Shown: one piece after another, positions 52,577 through 61,015 of the stretch
How positions within the stretch are numbered: position 1 is the stretch's first letter
Layout of the letters: every line of letters starts with the position of its first letter
NCBI RefSeq assembly: GCF_042657165.1
Contig: NZ_JBHSNJ010000012.1
Span: 1,736,001-1,800,000, forward strand
Source of the DNA: Agrilutibacter niabensis
GTDB taxonomy: Bacteria > Pseudomonadota > Gammaproteobacteria > Xanthomonadales > Xanthomonadaceae
DNA length: 64,000 nt
Direction: 5' to 3'
Made by a program: the position numbers and the translations under genes
Notes under the pieces: model-generated
What the model saw: the letters and a program-made list of their open reading frames with translations, nothing else
Databases searched by the model: none
What the model was told of the DNA's origin: nothing

Positions 52577-55500
52577 TCAGCCCGGCGGGGCCGCCCCGGG
52601 CACTTCCGCGCGGCTTTCCTCGCGTGAAATCACCTCGACCTTGGGCTCCTTCCACGGACCCGTCACGCGATAGGTCTTGGCCGACAGCGATCCCAGGGGC
52701 TTGTTCAGCACCACGTTCGCGGCCGCACCGATCGCCGCGCCGACCGGACCGCCCGCCACCGCACCGATAGCGGTCAGCAGATTGCCGGTCTTGGGCCGCA
52801 CCTCGATAGTCTGGTCATAACTCTGCGCATGCAGGTTGGCGGTGCCGCGGATGTCGATGGTCGCCGCGGGCCCATCGATCACCAGCTTGTCGCTGCGCGC
52901 CTGGCCATTGCCGAAACGTACGTTGCCGGTGATCTCGTTGAAGGCGAAGCCCTTTGAGAAGAGATCGCGGAAGTCGAGGGTCAGGCGTCGCGGCAGCTGC
53001 GCGATGCTGAGCAGGCCAAGCACGCGGCCGGCCCCGGGTTCGATTTCCAGCAGGCGGCCGTCGGTGGCATTCACCTGGAGGCTGCCTTCGAGCTGGTCGA
53101 GCTTGAACGCCAGCGGGCTGCCCGGCCATGCGGCATCGAACTTGACCATGCCTGCACCGCCACCGAGGCGGCTGCCCATGCCGAAGCCCGCGAGCAGCGC
53201 GCCGAAATCCTCGCTGCCGACTTCCAGGTCGAGATGGGTCGCGGCGGACGGCCCCTTGCCGCTCCAGTCGCCGCTCAGGTCGATGCGCTGCTTCGGCGCG
53301 CGCGTCTGCAGCTGCTCGATGCGCATGCCCGCGCCGGTAGGCCGCGTGCGGACCTTGGCGGCGCCGAGCCTCGCATCGCCCAGGCGCATTTCGTCGATGT
53401 CGATGGTCAGCGCCGGAATCTTCGCGGGGTCGAGCTCGTCGCTCGTTGCCGCCGAAGCGGTGGTGCCTGCGTCTGCGGGAGCCGGAGCCGCTCGCCAGAA
53501 CACGCGCTGCATGCGCCCGGCAATGGCTTCGGTTTCGCCCGCCGGCACCAGCAGCGCGCCTTCCAGCGCCGCACCTTCGGCCTGGACCGCGATCGCTCCA
53601 CGCGCGGCCGGTACGACCACCAGGCGCGTATCCGGGAAGGTACCGCCCAGCAATTGCAGGCGCCGCGTCGAGACATCGATCCGCTGCAGCGGCAGCTTGC
53701 TGCCGCCTTCCCCGCCACGTGTCAGCGCGATCCAGTCGATCGCGTCGAGCGTCTCGGCGCGACCGCTGGCGATGAGTCCCGACAAGGGCGCCGCTTCATC
53801 GACGCGGTCCTGGCCAAGCGCCACGCGTATGCCGGTCTGTCCCTTGCTGCTGCGCGCACGCAGCGCCATCACGTTGCCAAAGCCGACAAGGATGTCGCCG
53901 CTACCCAGCGGCAACGGCGTCTCGATCGTCGTGGCGAGCGCCGTGCCAGCCGCCTTGCGCATCGGGGCCGGTAGCGCCAATGCGGTGCCGACCAGGTTCG
54001 ACTTCAACTGCAGCAGCGTCGGCGCCGTGGTACCCGGTGCGGATTTGGGGATCGCGATGCCCACCGTCCACAGCGAGCGTCCCGACAGGTGCGGCTTGAG
54101 CCATCCCAGGTCTTCGGCGCGCTCGATGAGCTGCGCGGCTCCCATGCTGGCATCGAGCCCGGCTTCGAACACATGCGCGGCATCGCGCACGAATCCTGAG
54201 CCCGCGCGCAATGACAGCTTGCCGGGCTCGCCTTCGTGGCGGACCGCCAGGTTCTCCGCCTTGAAGCCGCCGCGTGCATACACCGCTTCGCCGTTGACCT
54301 GGTCGAAGGCGAGCTTCCAGCGCGGGTCGGCGAGCTTGGCGTTCCTCAGCGTGACCGTGCCGTTGATCGTGGTGGACTTCCCGTGCTCCAGCGGCAGCTT
54401 GAGCGCGAAGCCGACGTCGGCCGGACCGCTGGCACGCACGTTGGCGAAGGTGTCGGCGTTTTCCTTCTGCAACGGACTCTGCTTGAGCACGTCGAACAGT
54501 TGCGCGGCGTCACCGTTGCCTTCGGCCTTCACCGTCAACGCGCCGCCACGGTAATCATCGATGGCCGCGTGGATCTGGCGAATGCCGACCGCGCCCAGGC
54601 GGCCCACGCCGTCCACGTCGAAGCCGATGCCAGTGAAGCGAGCCTCCGCATCCACGCCGTCCGCCGCGGGCCAGTCCTCCTGGAAGCGGATGATCCCGTT
54701 GCGGATCTGGCCCGTGGCCTCGAAGAGGCCGCTGTTGTTGCGGAAGGGCCAGTCGTCGAGATCGCCCGACACCACGGCGCGGCCGCCGGTCAACGTGCCG
54801 CCCACGAGCCCGGTATCGAGCCAGTGCACCGCGCTTGCCGGCATGGTCTTGCGCAGCCAGAAGCCCTTGGCCGCCGGCAGGGCGGTGTCGTCGATCTCCG
54901 CGGCGAGGTCGATCCAGGGACGCGTGCCATCGCCCTGCCACCACAGCCCCCCGCGCGCGGTGGCCGCATAGGCGCCGTGGGTGCTGTGGCCATCGACGCG
55001 CAGTGACGTGGTCCCGACGCGCCAGCCGGCGCCCTCGCGCCAGCCGCCGGCTTCGCCGCGCAGCTTCACCCTGTGCACGACGCCGAAGCCTTCGGGCCAG
55101 TCGAAAGCCACTTCCGCCTGCGGATCGAAGCGCAGGGTGAAACCCTTGCCGTCGCCGTCGACGACGCCGCCCAGGCCATGCACGCCCGGCGTACCGCCCA
55201 CCGGATCGAACCCGAGTCCACGCACCTGGGCGTGCGCGCGCAGCGCACCGTTGCGGCGGCCCGCCACTTCGATCTCGCGCAGCGACACCACTGGCTTCGA
55301 GGTCAGCAGCCAACGGCGCAGCCCCGGCGAAAGCTTGTCGCTCAGGGCGAGCGTGGCGAGCAGCGGACCGGCGTCCACTTCCTTCGCCTGCAATGCGTAC
55401 TGCTCGCCACCGGCCAGCAGCAGTCCATCGAGTTTCCGGGTCCCGGCATCGCGGCCGATGCGCAGCAGCGGCGCATCGACACGCCAGCCCCCCTTGATGA

Positions 55501-56404
55501 GCCGGTAGTGCGCGCGGGCCTCGACGTGGTCGAAGCGGCTGCGTGGCGCTTGAGCGCCGGCCTCGAGCGGCGCGCCACGCAGGGCAACGCGGTCGAGCGC
55601 GGCATCGATGGTGATGCCGGCGACGCGGTTGTCGCGCAACGTGGCCCATGCTTCGGCACGGCCGGCACCGCCTTCGACGGCGACCCCCTGCACCTTGAGC
55701 AGCGCCGACCATGCCGTGAGCTCGGCCTGTCTTGCACCGGCATAGGCGCGGCCATCGCCCTTTTTGCGATCGAAATCGAGCACGGCGTCGAGCGGCGTGG
55801 CGTCGAGTTGCGGCCAGGCGCGCACACCCGCGCGGACGCGGTCGCCATCCACGCGCAGGCGCACGTGCACCTTGGGAATGTGCGCGTCCACACCGAGGGA
55901 AGGCGCGATGACGGCGAGCTTGCCGCCGATCACCTGCAACTCGCCCAGGCCCTCCAGCGCCGAGAACGGATCGCTGCCGGCCTGCTGCTGCCCCGGCAGG
56001 CCGCGCACCTGCCAGCGGCCGTCGGTTGCGCGTTCCAGGGTGAGATCCAGGCCACGCAGGCGCAGCTCGGAGAATGCATGCCCCGGCAGCAGGCCGGCAT
56101 ACACCGACACCAGCATCTCGGTATCGCCGACCGTGAATGCACGAGCGCCTTCGCCGATGCGCAAGCCGTCGAGCTTGAGCAGCGGGCCGCGCCGCGTCCA
56201 TTGCGTCTCGACGCGGTCGAACGCGACCGGCCGCCCGGCGCGTTCGCTGAGCCAGGCGGCGATGCGATCAGGATGCCGCTCGGCCAGGGGCAGCACCTGG
56301 CTGGCGGCACCCAGCAGCACCGCGATCAGCACCAGCAGCAAGGCCACCGTGTAACCGAAACCGCGGCGGGCGGTGCGCAGGCGGCGGCGCAGGGGAGTCG
56401 GCAT
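52577..56404 (-). CDS. yhdP: YhdP family AsmA-like protein
   Basis: A 1275-residue protein with one N-terminal transmembrane helix (about 14-36, 'GFGYTVALLLVLIAVLLGAASQVL') and a very long periplasmic beta-rich region (DUF3971 in the middle, AsmA-like C-terminal part near 'GKGPSAATHLDLEVGSEDFGALL' and 'LDFRDLFSKGFAFNEITGNV'). YhdP, TamB and YdbH are bridge-like proteins that move phospholipid between the two membranes. It follows rng as in many gammaproteobacteria. The C terminus is Pro/Ala-rich. Confidence 0.92.
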   Translation of the reverse strand: MPTPLRRRLRTARRGFGYTVALLLVLIAVLLGAASQVLPLAERHPDRIAAWLSERAGRPVAFDRVETQWTRRGPLLKLDGLRIGEGARAFTVGDTEMLVSVYAGLLPGHAFSELRLRGLDLTLERATDGRWQVRGLPGQQQAGSDPFSALEGLGELQVIGGKLAVIAPSLGVDAHIPKVHVRLRVDGDRVRAGVRAWPQLDATPLDAVLDFDRKKGDGRAYAGARQAELTAWSALLKVQGVAVEGGAGRAEAWATLRDNRVAGITIDAALDRVALRGAPLEAGAQAPRSRFDHVEARAHYRLIKGGWRVDAPLLRIGRDAGTRKLDGLLLAGGEQYALQAKEVDAGPLLATLALSDKLSPGLRRWLLTSKPVVSLREIEVAGRRNGALRAHAQVRGLGFDPVGGTPGVHGLGGVVDGDGKGFTLRFDPQAEVAFDWPEGFGVVHRVKLRGEAGGWREGAGWRVGTTSLRVDGHSTHGAYAATARGGLWWQGDGTRPWIDLAAEIDDTALPAAKGFWLRKTMPASAVHWLDTGLVGGTLTGGRAVVSGDLDDWPFRNNSGLFEATGQIRNGIIRFQEDWPAADGVDAEARFTGIGFDVDGVGRLGAVGIRQIHAAIDDYRGGALTVKAEGNGDAAQLFDVLKQSPLQKENADTFANVRASGPADVGFALKLPLEHGKSTTINGTVTLRNAKLADPRWKLAFDQVNGEAVYARGGFKAENLAVRHEGEPGKLSLRAGSGFVRDAAHVFEAGLDASMGAAQLIERAEDLGWLKPHLSGRSLWTVGIAIPKSAPGTTAPTLLQLKSNLVGTALALPAPMRKAAGTALATTIETPLPLGSGDILVGFGNVMALRARSSKGQTGIRVALGQDRVDEAAPLSGLIASGRAETLDAIDWIALTRGGEGGSKLPLQRIDVSTRRLQLLGGTFPDTRLVVVPAARGAIAVQAEGAALEGALLVPAGETEAIAGRMQRVFWRAAPAPADAGTTASAATSDELDPAKIPALTIDIDEMRLGDARLGAAKVRTRPTGAGMRIEQLQTRAPKQRIDLSGDWSGKGPSAATHLDLEVGSEDFGALLAGFGMGSRLGGGAGMVKFDAAWPGSPLAFKLDQLEGSLQVNATDGRLLEIEPGAGRVLGLLSIAQLPRRLTLDFRDLFSKGFAFNEITGNVRFGNGQARSDKLVIDGPAATIDIRGTANLHAQSYDQTIEVRPKTGNLLTAIGAVAGGPVGAAIGAAANVVLNKPLGSLSAKTYRVTGPWKEPKVEVISREESRAEVPGAAPPG

Positions 56405-56488
56405 CAGCGCACCACGCCCGCGCGCAGCGGGAAACGTGGGGCAGCCAGCAGCGGGAAGCGGGTCAGCCTCGTCGTGTTCGCGGCGATG

Positions 56489-57982
56489 TCAAAGCAGCAC
56501 GACATCGAACTGCTCCTGCGCATACTGCTCGTCCGCCTGGAAGCGGATCGACTTGCCGAGGAACTCTTCCAGTTCCGCAACCGACGCCGATTCTTCGTCG
56601 GTGATGCGCGCAACGATCTTGGGCGATGCGATCACCAGCAGCCGGGCCGCATCGAACTGCCGCACCTGGCGCACGATCTCGCGGAAGATCTCGTAGGTCA
56701 CGGTCTCCGGCGTCTTGAGCGTGCCGCGGCCGCCGCATTCATGGCAAGGCTCGCTCAGCTGGCGCTCCAGGCTCTCGGTGGTGCGCTTGCGTGTCATCTC
56801 GACCAGGCCCAGCGGCGAGAACTCGTACACCGTGGTCTTGGCGTGGTCGCGGGTAAGCGACTTCTCCAGCTGGCGCAGCACCTGGCGGCGGTGCTCGGCA
56901 TCGGTCATGTCGATGAAGTCGATGATGATGATGCCACCAAGGTTACGCAGGCGCAGCTGACGGGCGACCGACTGCGCGGCTTCGAGATTCGTCCGATAGA
57001 CGGTCTCCTCGAGGTTGCGCTGGCCGAGGAATGAACCGGTGTTCACGTCGATCGTGGTCATCGCCTCGGTCTGGTCGATGACCAGGTAACCGCCGGACTT
57101 GAGCGGAACCTCCTTGTCCAATGCGCGCTGGATCTCGTCTTCCACCCCATACAGGTCGAAGATCGGGCGCGCGCCGGTGTAGTGCTCGATTTTTTCCGCG
57201 AGGCCCGGCATGTACTGTGCCGCGAACGTGCGCAGGCGGTCGCAGGTCTCGCGCGAATCCACCTTCACCTTCTCCACGTCCTTGCGCATCAGGTCGCGCA
57301 CGGCGCGCAGCGGCAGGCTGAGATCCTCGTAGACGCGCTCACCCACGCGTGCGCTGGCGGATTTCTCCTCGATCAGCGCCCATGCGCGGTTGAGGTAGGC
57401 CACGTCTTCGGCCAGCGCCTCCTCCGGCTGGCCCTCGGCATTGGTGCGAACGATATAGCCATGCTGTGCACCGGCCGGCGACAGCGTGGCGATGTGCGAC
57501 TTCAGGCGCGCGCGCTCGGCCTCATCCTCGATGCGCGCGGACACGCCGACCACGCGCGTGCGCGGCAGCAGGACCAGATAGCGCGAAGGGATGCTGAGCT
57601 GGGTGGTGAGGCGCGCGCCCTTGCTGCCGATCGGGTCCTTCACCACCTGCACGATGATGTCCTGGCCTTCGCGCAGAAGCTCGGCGATCGGGCGCGCGGG
57701 CGCCGGCGGCAGCGGTGCCGCATCGCCCTCGCCTTCGCCCTCCACGACCTGGGTGGGCTTGATGATGTCGGCCGCGTGCAGGAACGCTGCGCGATCCAGC
57801 CCGATGTCGACGAACGCCGCCTGCATGCCCGGCATCACCCGCTGCACGCGGCCCTTGTAGATGTTGCCGACCACGCCACGGCGCCAGCCGCGTTCGATGT
57901 GCAGCTCCTGCAGCATGCCGTTCTCGACCACGGCGACGCGGGTTTCGCGCGGAGTGACGTTGACCAGGATCTCCTCGGTCAT
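56489..57982 (-). CDS. rng: Ribonuclease G
   Basis: A 497-residue RNase E/G family endonuclease from ATG 57982, whose ATGA overlaps the maf stop. S1 domain with 'GNIYKGRVQRVMPGMQAAFVDIGLDRAAFLHAADI' (about 38-72), catalytic DNase-I-like domain with 'IDVNTGSFLGQRNLEETVYRTN' and 'IIIDFIDMTDAEHRRQVL', and the Zn-link 'CHECGGRGT'. It matures the 5' end of 16S rRNA and decays mRNAs. It lacks the long RNase E scaffold tail. Confidence 0.96.
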   Translation of the reverse strand: MTEEILVNVTPRETRVAVVENGMLQELHIERGWRRGVVGNIYKGRVQRVMPGMQAAFVDIGLDRAAFLHAADIIKPTQVVEGEGEGDAAPLPPAPARPIAELLREGQDIIVQVVKDPIGSKGARLTTQLSIPSRYLVLLPRTRVVGVSARIEDEAERARLKSHIATLSPAGAQHGYIVRTNAEGQPEEALAEDVAYLNRAWALIEEKSASARVGERVYEDLSLPLRAVRDLMRKDVEKVKVDSRETCDRLRTFAAQYMPGLAEKIEHYTGARPIFDLYGVEDEIQRALDKEVPLKSGGYLVIDQTEAMTTIDVNTGSFLGQRNLEETVYRTNLEAAQSVARQLRLRNLGGIIIIDFIDMTDAEHRRQVLRQLEKSLTRDHAKTTVYEFSPLGLVEMTRKRTTESLERQLSEPCHECGGRGTLKTPETVTYEIFREIVRQVRQFDAARLLVIASPKIVARITDEESASVAELEEFLGKSIRFQADEQYAQEQFDVVLL

Positions 57983-58584
57983 GGCGTGGCCACTTGCGGC
58001 CCGGACTCGGCGGGCATGGGTTCCAGGCCCAACTGCCGCAGCAGCATCGCGGTTTCGTGCACGGGCAGGCCCATCACGCCCGAGTAGCTGCCGCTCAACT
58101 TCGTGATGAAGGTTTCCGCGAATCCCTGGATCGCGTACGCACCGGCCTTGCCCTGCCACTGGTCGCCGGCGATGTAGGCAGCGATCTGCGCCTCCGTAAG
58201 CGCGGCGAAACTCACTTCGGACACCGATACCGTCTGCGCCTCGCGCGCCGGCGAGACCAGCGACACCGCCGAGATCACCTGGTGCGTGCGCCCCGAAAGC
58301 TTGCGCAGCATCGCTGCGGCATCCTCGGCGTCGCGGGGCTTGCCGAAGACCTCGTCGTCGAGCACGACCTCGGTATCGCTGCCCAGCACTACCGCGGCGG
58401 GGTTGCCCATCACCTTGAGCAGGCCGGCACCGGCTTTTTCACGAGCCACGCGGCGGACGTAGTCCTCGGCGGGTTCACCGGGTTGACGGTGTTCCGGGAC
58501 GTCGAGGTCGATGATGCCGAACGGCAGGCCGAGTCGGCCCAGCAGTTCGCGCCGGCGCGGCGATTGGGAGGCGAGATAGAGCAT
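57979..58584 (-). CDS. maf: Maf family nucleotide pyrophosphatase (dTTP/UTP type)
   Basis: A 201-residue protein with the Maf motif 'LYLASQSPRRRELLGRLGLPF', 'VLGSDTEVVLDDEVFGKP' and 'YAIQGFAETFITKLSGSYSGVMGLPVHET'. Members hydrolyse dTTP, UTP and modified pyrimidine nucleotides to monophosphates. AGGA lies eight bases before the ATG. It heads maf-rng-yhdP; the gene that often precedes maf, rlmH, is 1.8 kb away behind two inserted plus-strand genes. Confidence 0.94.
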   Translation of the reverse strand: MLYLASQSPRRRELLGRLGLPFGIIDLDVPEHRQPGEPAEDYVRRVAREKAGAGLLKVMGNPAAVVLGSDTEVVLDDEVFGKPRDAEDAAAMLRKLSGRTHQVISAVSLVSPAREAQTVSVSEVSFAALTEAQIAAYIAGDQWQGKAGAYAIQGFAETFITKLSGSYSGVMGLPVHETAMLLRQLGLEPMPAESGPQVATP

Positions 58585-58796
58585 CGGGTCCTGTGCAGGG
58601 TGGCCGCGACGTGCCGGATGGGCGCGCCGGGGGAGCTCAAGGTCATGAAATCGCGAGGCCCGAAGGATAACCCGGGCTGACTGGCCCTCACCCCCGAACC
58701 GGTCACGTAACCCTGACCCGGCTCACGAATCGTTTACCGTACCCGCGCACAGTGCCCAGCAGGCGCATCCCCTCAGTCGTACAAGGAGTTCCAACC

Positions 58797-59543
58797 ATGC
58801 CCCAGTCGTTGTCCCGCCTCGCCCTGCGCCCGCTCGCGCTGGCCGCCCTCCTCTCCCTCGGAGCCTGCTCGCCGATGTCTTCCAATGCCCAGACCACGCC
58901 CTACGTCGCCACCGACGGGACCCTGCTGAACGTCTCCGCGCAGGGCGAAGCCAAGCGCGTGCCGGATATCGCCACGGTTTCCACCGGCGTGGTCACGCGC
59001 GCGACCGATTCCAACAGTGCGATGCGCGCCAATGCCGAACAGATGGCCAAGGTGGTCGCGGCGATCAGGGCCGCCGGTATCGCCGAAAAGGACGTGCAGA
59101 CCAGCGGCATCAGCCTCAACCCCACCTACCAGTACCGCGAGAACCAGCCACCGACGATCACCGGCTACGAGGCCCACAACACGGTCAACGTGGTCGTGCG
59201 CGACATCGGCAAGCTCGGCAAGATCCTCGACACCCTGGCCTCGGTGGGCGCCAACCAGATCAACGGCCCCAGCTTCGATGTCGACAAGAAGGACGAGGCC
59301 ATGGACGAAGCGCGCCGCAACGCGATCGCGAAAGCCCAGACCCGCGCGGAGATGTACGCAAAGACCCTGGGGATGAAGGTGCGCCGCATCGTCAGCATCA
59401 ACGAAGGCGGTGGCTTCAGCCCGCCGATGCCGATGCGGGCGATGGCGATGAAGTCGATGGATGCGGGCCCGGAAACGTCGGTGTCGCCCGGCGAGAACAC
59501 CCTGATCGTCAACCTCGACGTGGTGTTCGAACTCGGCCGCTGA
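58797..59543 (+). CDS. SIMPL domain (DUF541) lipoprotein
   Basis: A 248-residue protein from ATG 58797, with AAGGAG nine bases upstream. The signal peptide ends in a lipobox-like LGAC ('LLSLGACSP'), so it is probably a lipoprotein. The SIMPL/BP26 domain follows ('LNVSAQGEAKRVPDIATVSTGVVT', 'VQTSGISLNPTYQYREN', 'GYEAHNTVNVVVRDIGKLG'). Family proteins form periplasmic oligomers linked to oxidative or envelope stress. The C-terminal part has a Met-rich patch ('PPMPMRAMAMKSMDAG'). Confidence 0.88.
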   Translation: MPQSLSRLALRPLALAALLSLGACSPMSSNAQTTPYVATDGTLLNVSAQGEAKRVPDIATVSTGVVTRATDSNSAMRANAEQMAKVVAAIRAAGIAEKDVQTSGISLNPTYQYRENQPPTITGYEAHNTVNVVVRDIGKLGKILDTLASVGANQINGPSFDVDKKDEAMDEARRNAIAKAQTRAEMYAKTLGMKVRRIVSINEGGGFSPPMPMRAMAMKSMDAGPETSVSPGENTLIVNLDVVFELGR

Positions 59544-59565
59544 TTTCCGGTCCTCGTGTCGTGAC

Positions 59566-59593
59566 GAGAAGGCCCGCACTCGCGGGCCTTCTC
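59566..59593 (+). terminator. Hairpin after the SIMPL gene
   Basis: Twelve-base arms GAGAAGGCCCGC / GCGGGCCTTCTC with a 4-base loop, 22 bases after the stop. The run CATTTGC that follows is only weakly T-rich. Confidence 0.7.
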
Positions 59594-59683
59594 CATTTGC
59601 GCGGCGGAATTCTTCCGGGGGTCAAAACCCCGTCCGGTGCGCCCACGCGTTGTCATCCGTGCCGACAACCTGTGGAGGTGCAC

Positions 59684-60373
59684 ATGGCACAGACCCTCGC
59701 TCTGCATACGCGCGGTTTCCGCATCGGACCGCCGGACTTCAGCCGCCTGGACTTCACGCGCATCTCGGCCGAAGCCGGCGCGATCGCCATCAATGGCGTG
59801 GCCCTGCTGTTGCTGCTGGCGCCGATGAGCATGCATGTGCCATCCGTGGAGCAGCCGGAAACATACGTCCCAGCGCTCCCCTTGTTGCCGAAACGGCCGC
59901 CTCCGCTCCCACTGCCGCCGAAGCCGGTGGAAGTCCGGCCGCGCGTGGTGCCCACGACCCCGGCGGTGGTACCGCAGAAGGACGAAGTGCAACCCGTCCC
60001 GATCGTCGACCCGCTGCCCGGCGACGAGCCCGCCGATCCCGGGCAGGTCGCCAAGGTCGAGCCCGGCGTCGGCAACACGATCACCGAGCCGCTGGTGGGC
60101 GCGCACCTCGAGTACGAGATCGCACCGCCACCGCCCTATCCCGTCGAAGCGATCCGCAACTCACTCACGGGCACGGTCGTGCTGCGCGTGCTGGTGGACA
60201 TCGACGGCAAGCCGATCGACGTGCGGATCGAGCGCAGCAGCGGCCACCGCGTGCTCGATGCCGCGGCCAGGAAGCAGGTCCTGGCGAAGTGGCGCTTCCG
60301 CCCAGCCATGCAGGGCGGTCGCACCGTGCAGGCGATCGGATTGATTCCGGTGGATTTCCACCTCGACCGCTGA
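59684..60373 (+). CDS. TonB-like energy transducer protein
   Basis: A 229-residue protein from ATG 59684 with GGAGG upstream. An N-terminal hydrophobic helix (about 31-48) is followed by a Pro-rich periplasmic stretch ('PLLPKRPPPLPLPPKPVEVRP') and a C-terminal TonB domain ('YPVEAIRNSLTGTVVLRVLVDIDGKPIDVRIERSSGHRVLDAAA'). It should couple inner-membrane energy to outer-membrane receptors, but no exbB/exbD lies nearby, so it may be an accessory TonB. Confidence 0.9.
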   Translation: MAQTLALHTRGFRIGPPDFSRLDFTRISAEAGAIAINGVALLLLLAPMSMHVPSVEQPETYVPALPLLPKRPPPLPLPPKPVEVRPRVVPTTPAVVPQKDEVQPVPIVDPLPGDEPADPGQVAKVEPGVGNTITEPLVGAHLEYEIAPPPPYPVEAIRNSLTGTVVLRVLVDIDGKPIDVRIERSSGHRVLDAAARKQVLAKWRFRPAMQGGRTVQAIGLIPVDFHLDR

Positions 60374-60388
60374 AGTCTCGCGGGTTCG

Positions 60389-60427
60389 GCACGATGGTCC
60401 GGATGCCGGTGCCATCGTGCTTTTTTC
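60389..60427 (+). terminator. Intrinsic terminator after the TonB-like gene
   Basis: Nine-base arms GCACGATGG / CCATCGTGC around a 14-base loop, followed by TTTTTT. The T run overlaps the end of the convergent rlmH. Confidence 0.88.
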
Positions 60428-60897
60428 TAGGCCCGGTGGTACGGATGGTTCGCCAGCAATGCCGCCGCGCGATACAACTGCTCGGCCAGGACCAGCCGCA
60501 CCAGCATGTGCGGCAGCGTCAGCGGCCCCAGTGACCATTGCTCGTCGGCGCGCGCGATGACTTCGGGCGAATGCCCTTCCGGACCGCCGATGAGGAAGGC
60601 GAGATCGCGACCCTGCCCACGCCAGTGCTCGAGCCGTTGCGCGAGCTGTTCCGACGACCACGTTCTGCCGCGCCCATCCAGGGCGACCACGGTCGCCTGC
60701 TTGGGCAGGGCGGCGAGCACGCGTGCGCCTTCGTCCTGGGTGGCCCGCGCCGCATCGCGCCCCTTGCCGCGCAGGCCTGGCTCGATCTCGACCAGTTCCA
60801 GCGGCAACCAGTGCGACAGTCGCTTCTGGTATTCGCCGAAGCCTTCGGCTACCCAGCGCGGTGCGCGCTCTCCGACGGCGATGAGCTTGGCTTTCAT
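60427..60897 (-). CDS. rlmH: 23S rRNA (pseudouridine-1915-N3) methyltransferase
   Basis: A 156-residue SPOUT methyltransferase. 'FLIGGPEGHSPEVIARADEQWSLGPLTLPHMLVRLVLAEQLYRA' with the trefoil knot and 'HPYHR' at the C terminus are diagnostic. It methylates pseudouridine 1915 in helix 69 of mature 70S ribosomes. In many genomes it directly follows rsfS; here a PhoX-family gene on the opposite strand lies between. Confidence 0.96.
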   Translation of the reverse strand: MKAKLIAVGERAPRWVAEGFGEYQKRLSHWLPLELVEIEPGLRGKGRDAARATQDEGARVLAALPKQATVVALDGRGRTWSSEQLAQRLEHWRGQGRDLAFLIGGPEGHSPEVIARADEQWSLGPLTLPHMLVRLVLAEQLYRAAALLANHPYHRA

Positions 60898-61015
60898 CGC
60901 GCCATGGTAACGAACGTGCGCGCGATCACGGCTACGCGCGATGACACGGCAACGTCATCATCCGGTTATGCGGCGTTCCTAGCCTTCGGCTTCCCCCAGC
61001 CAGCAGGAGCTGCAG

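Noticed and set aside
60940..60959. GATGAC/GTCATC repeat upstream of the PhoX-family gene as a PhoB box.
   Set aside because: Pho boxes are direct repeats of a CTGTCAT-like unit at 11-base spacing; this is a short inverted repeat and does not fit.
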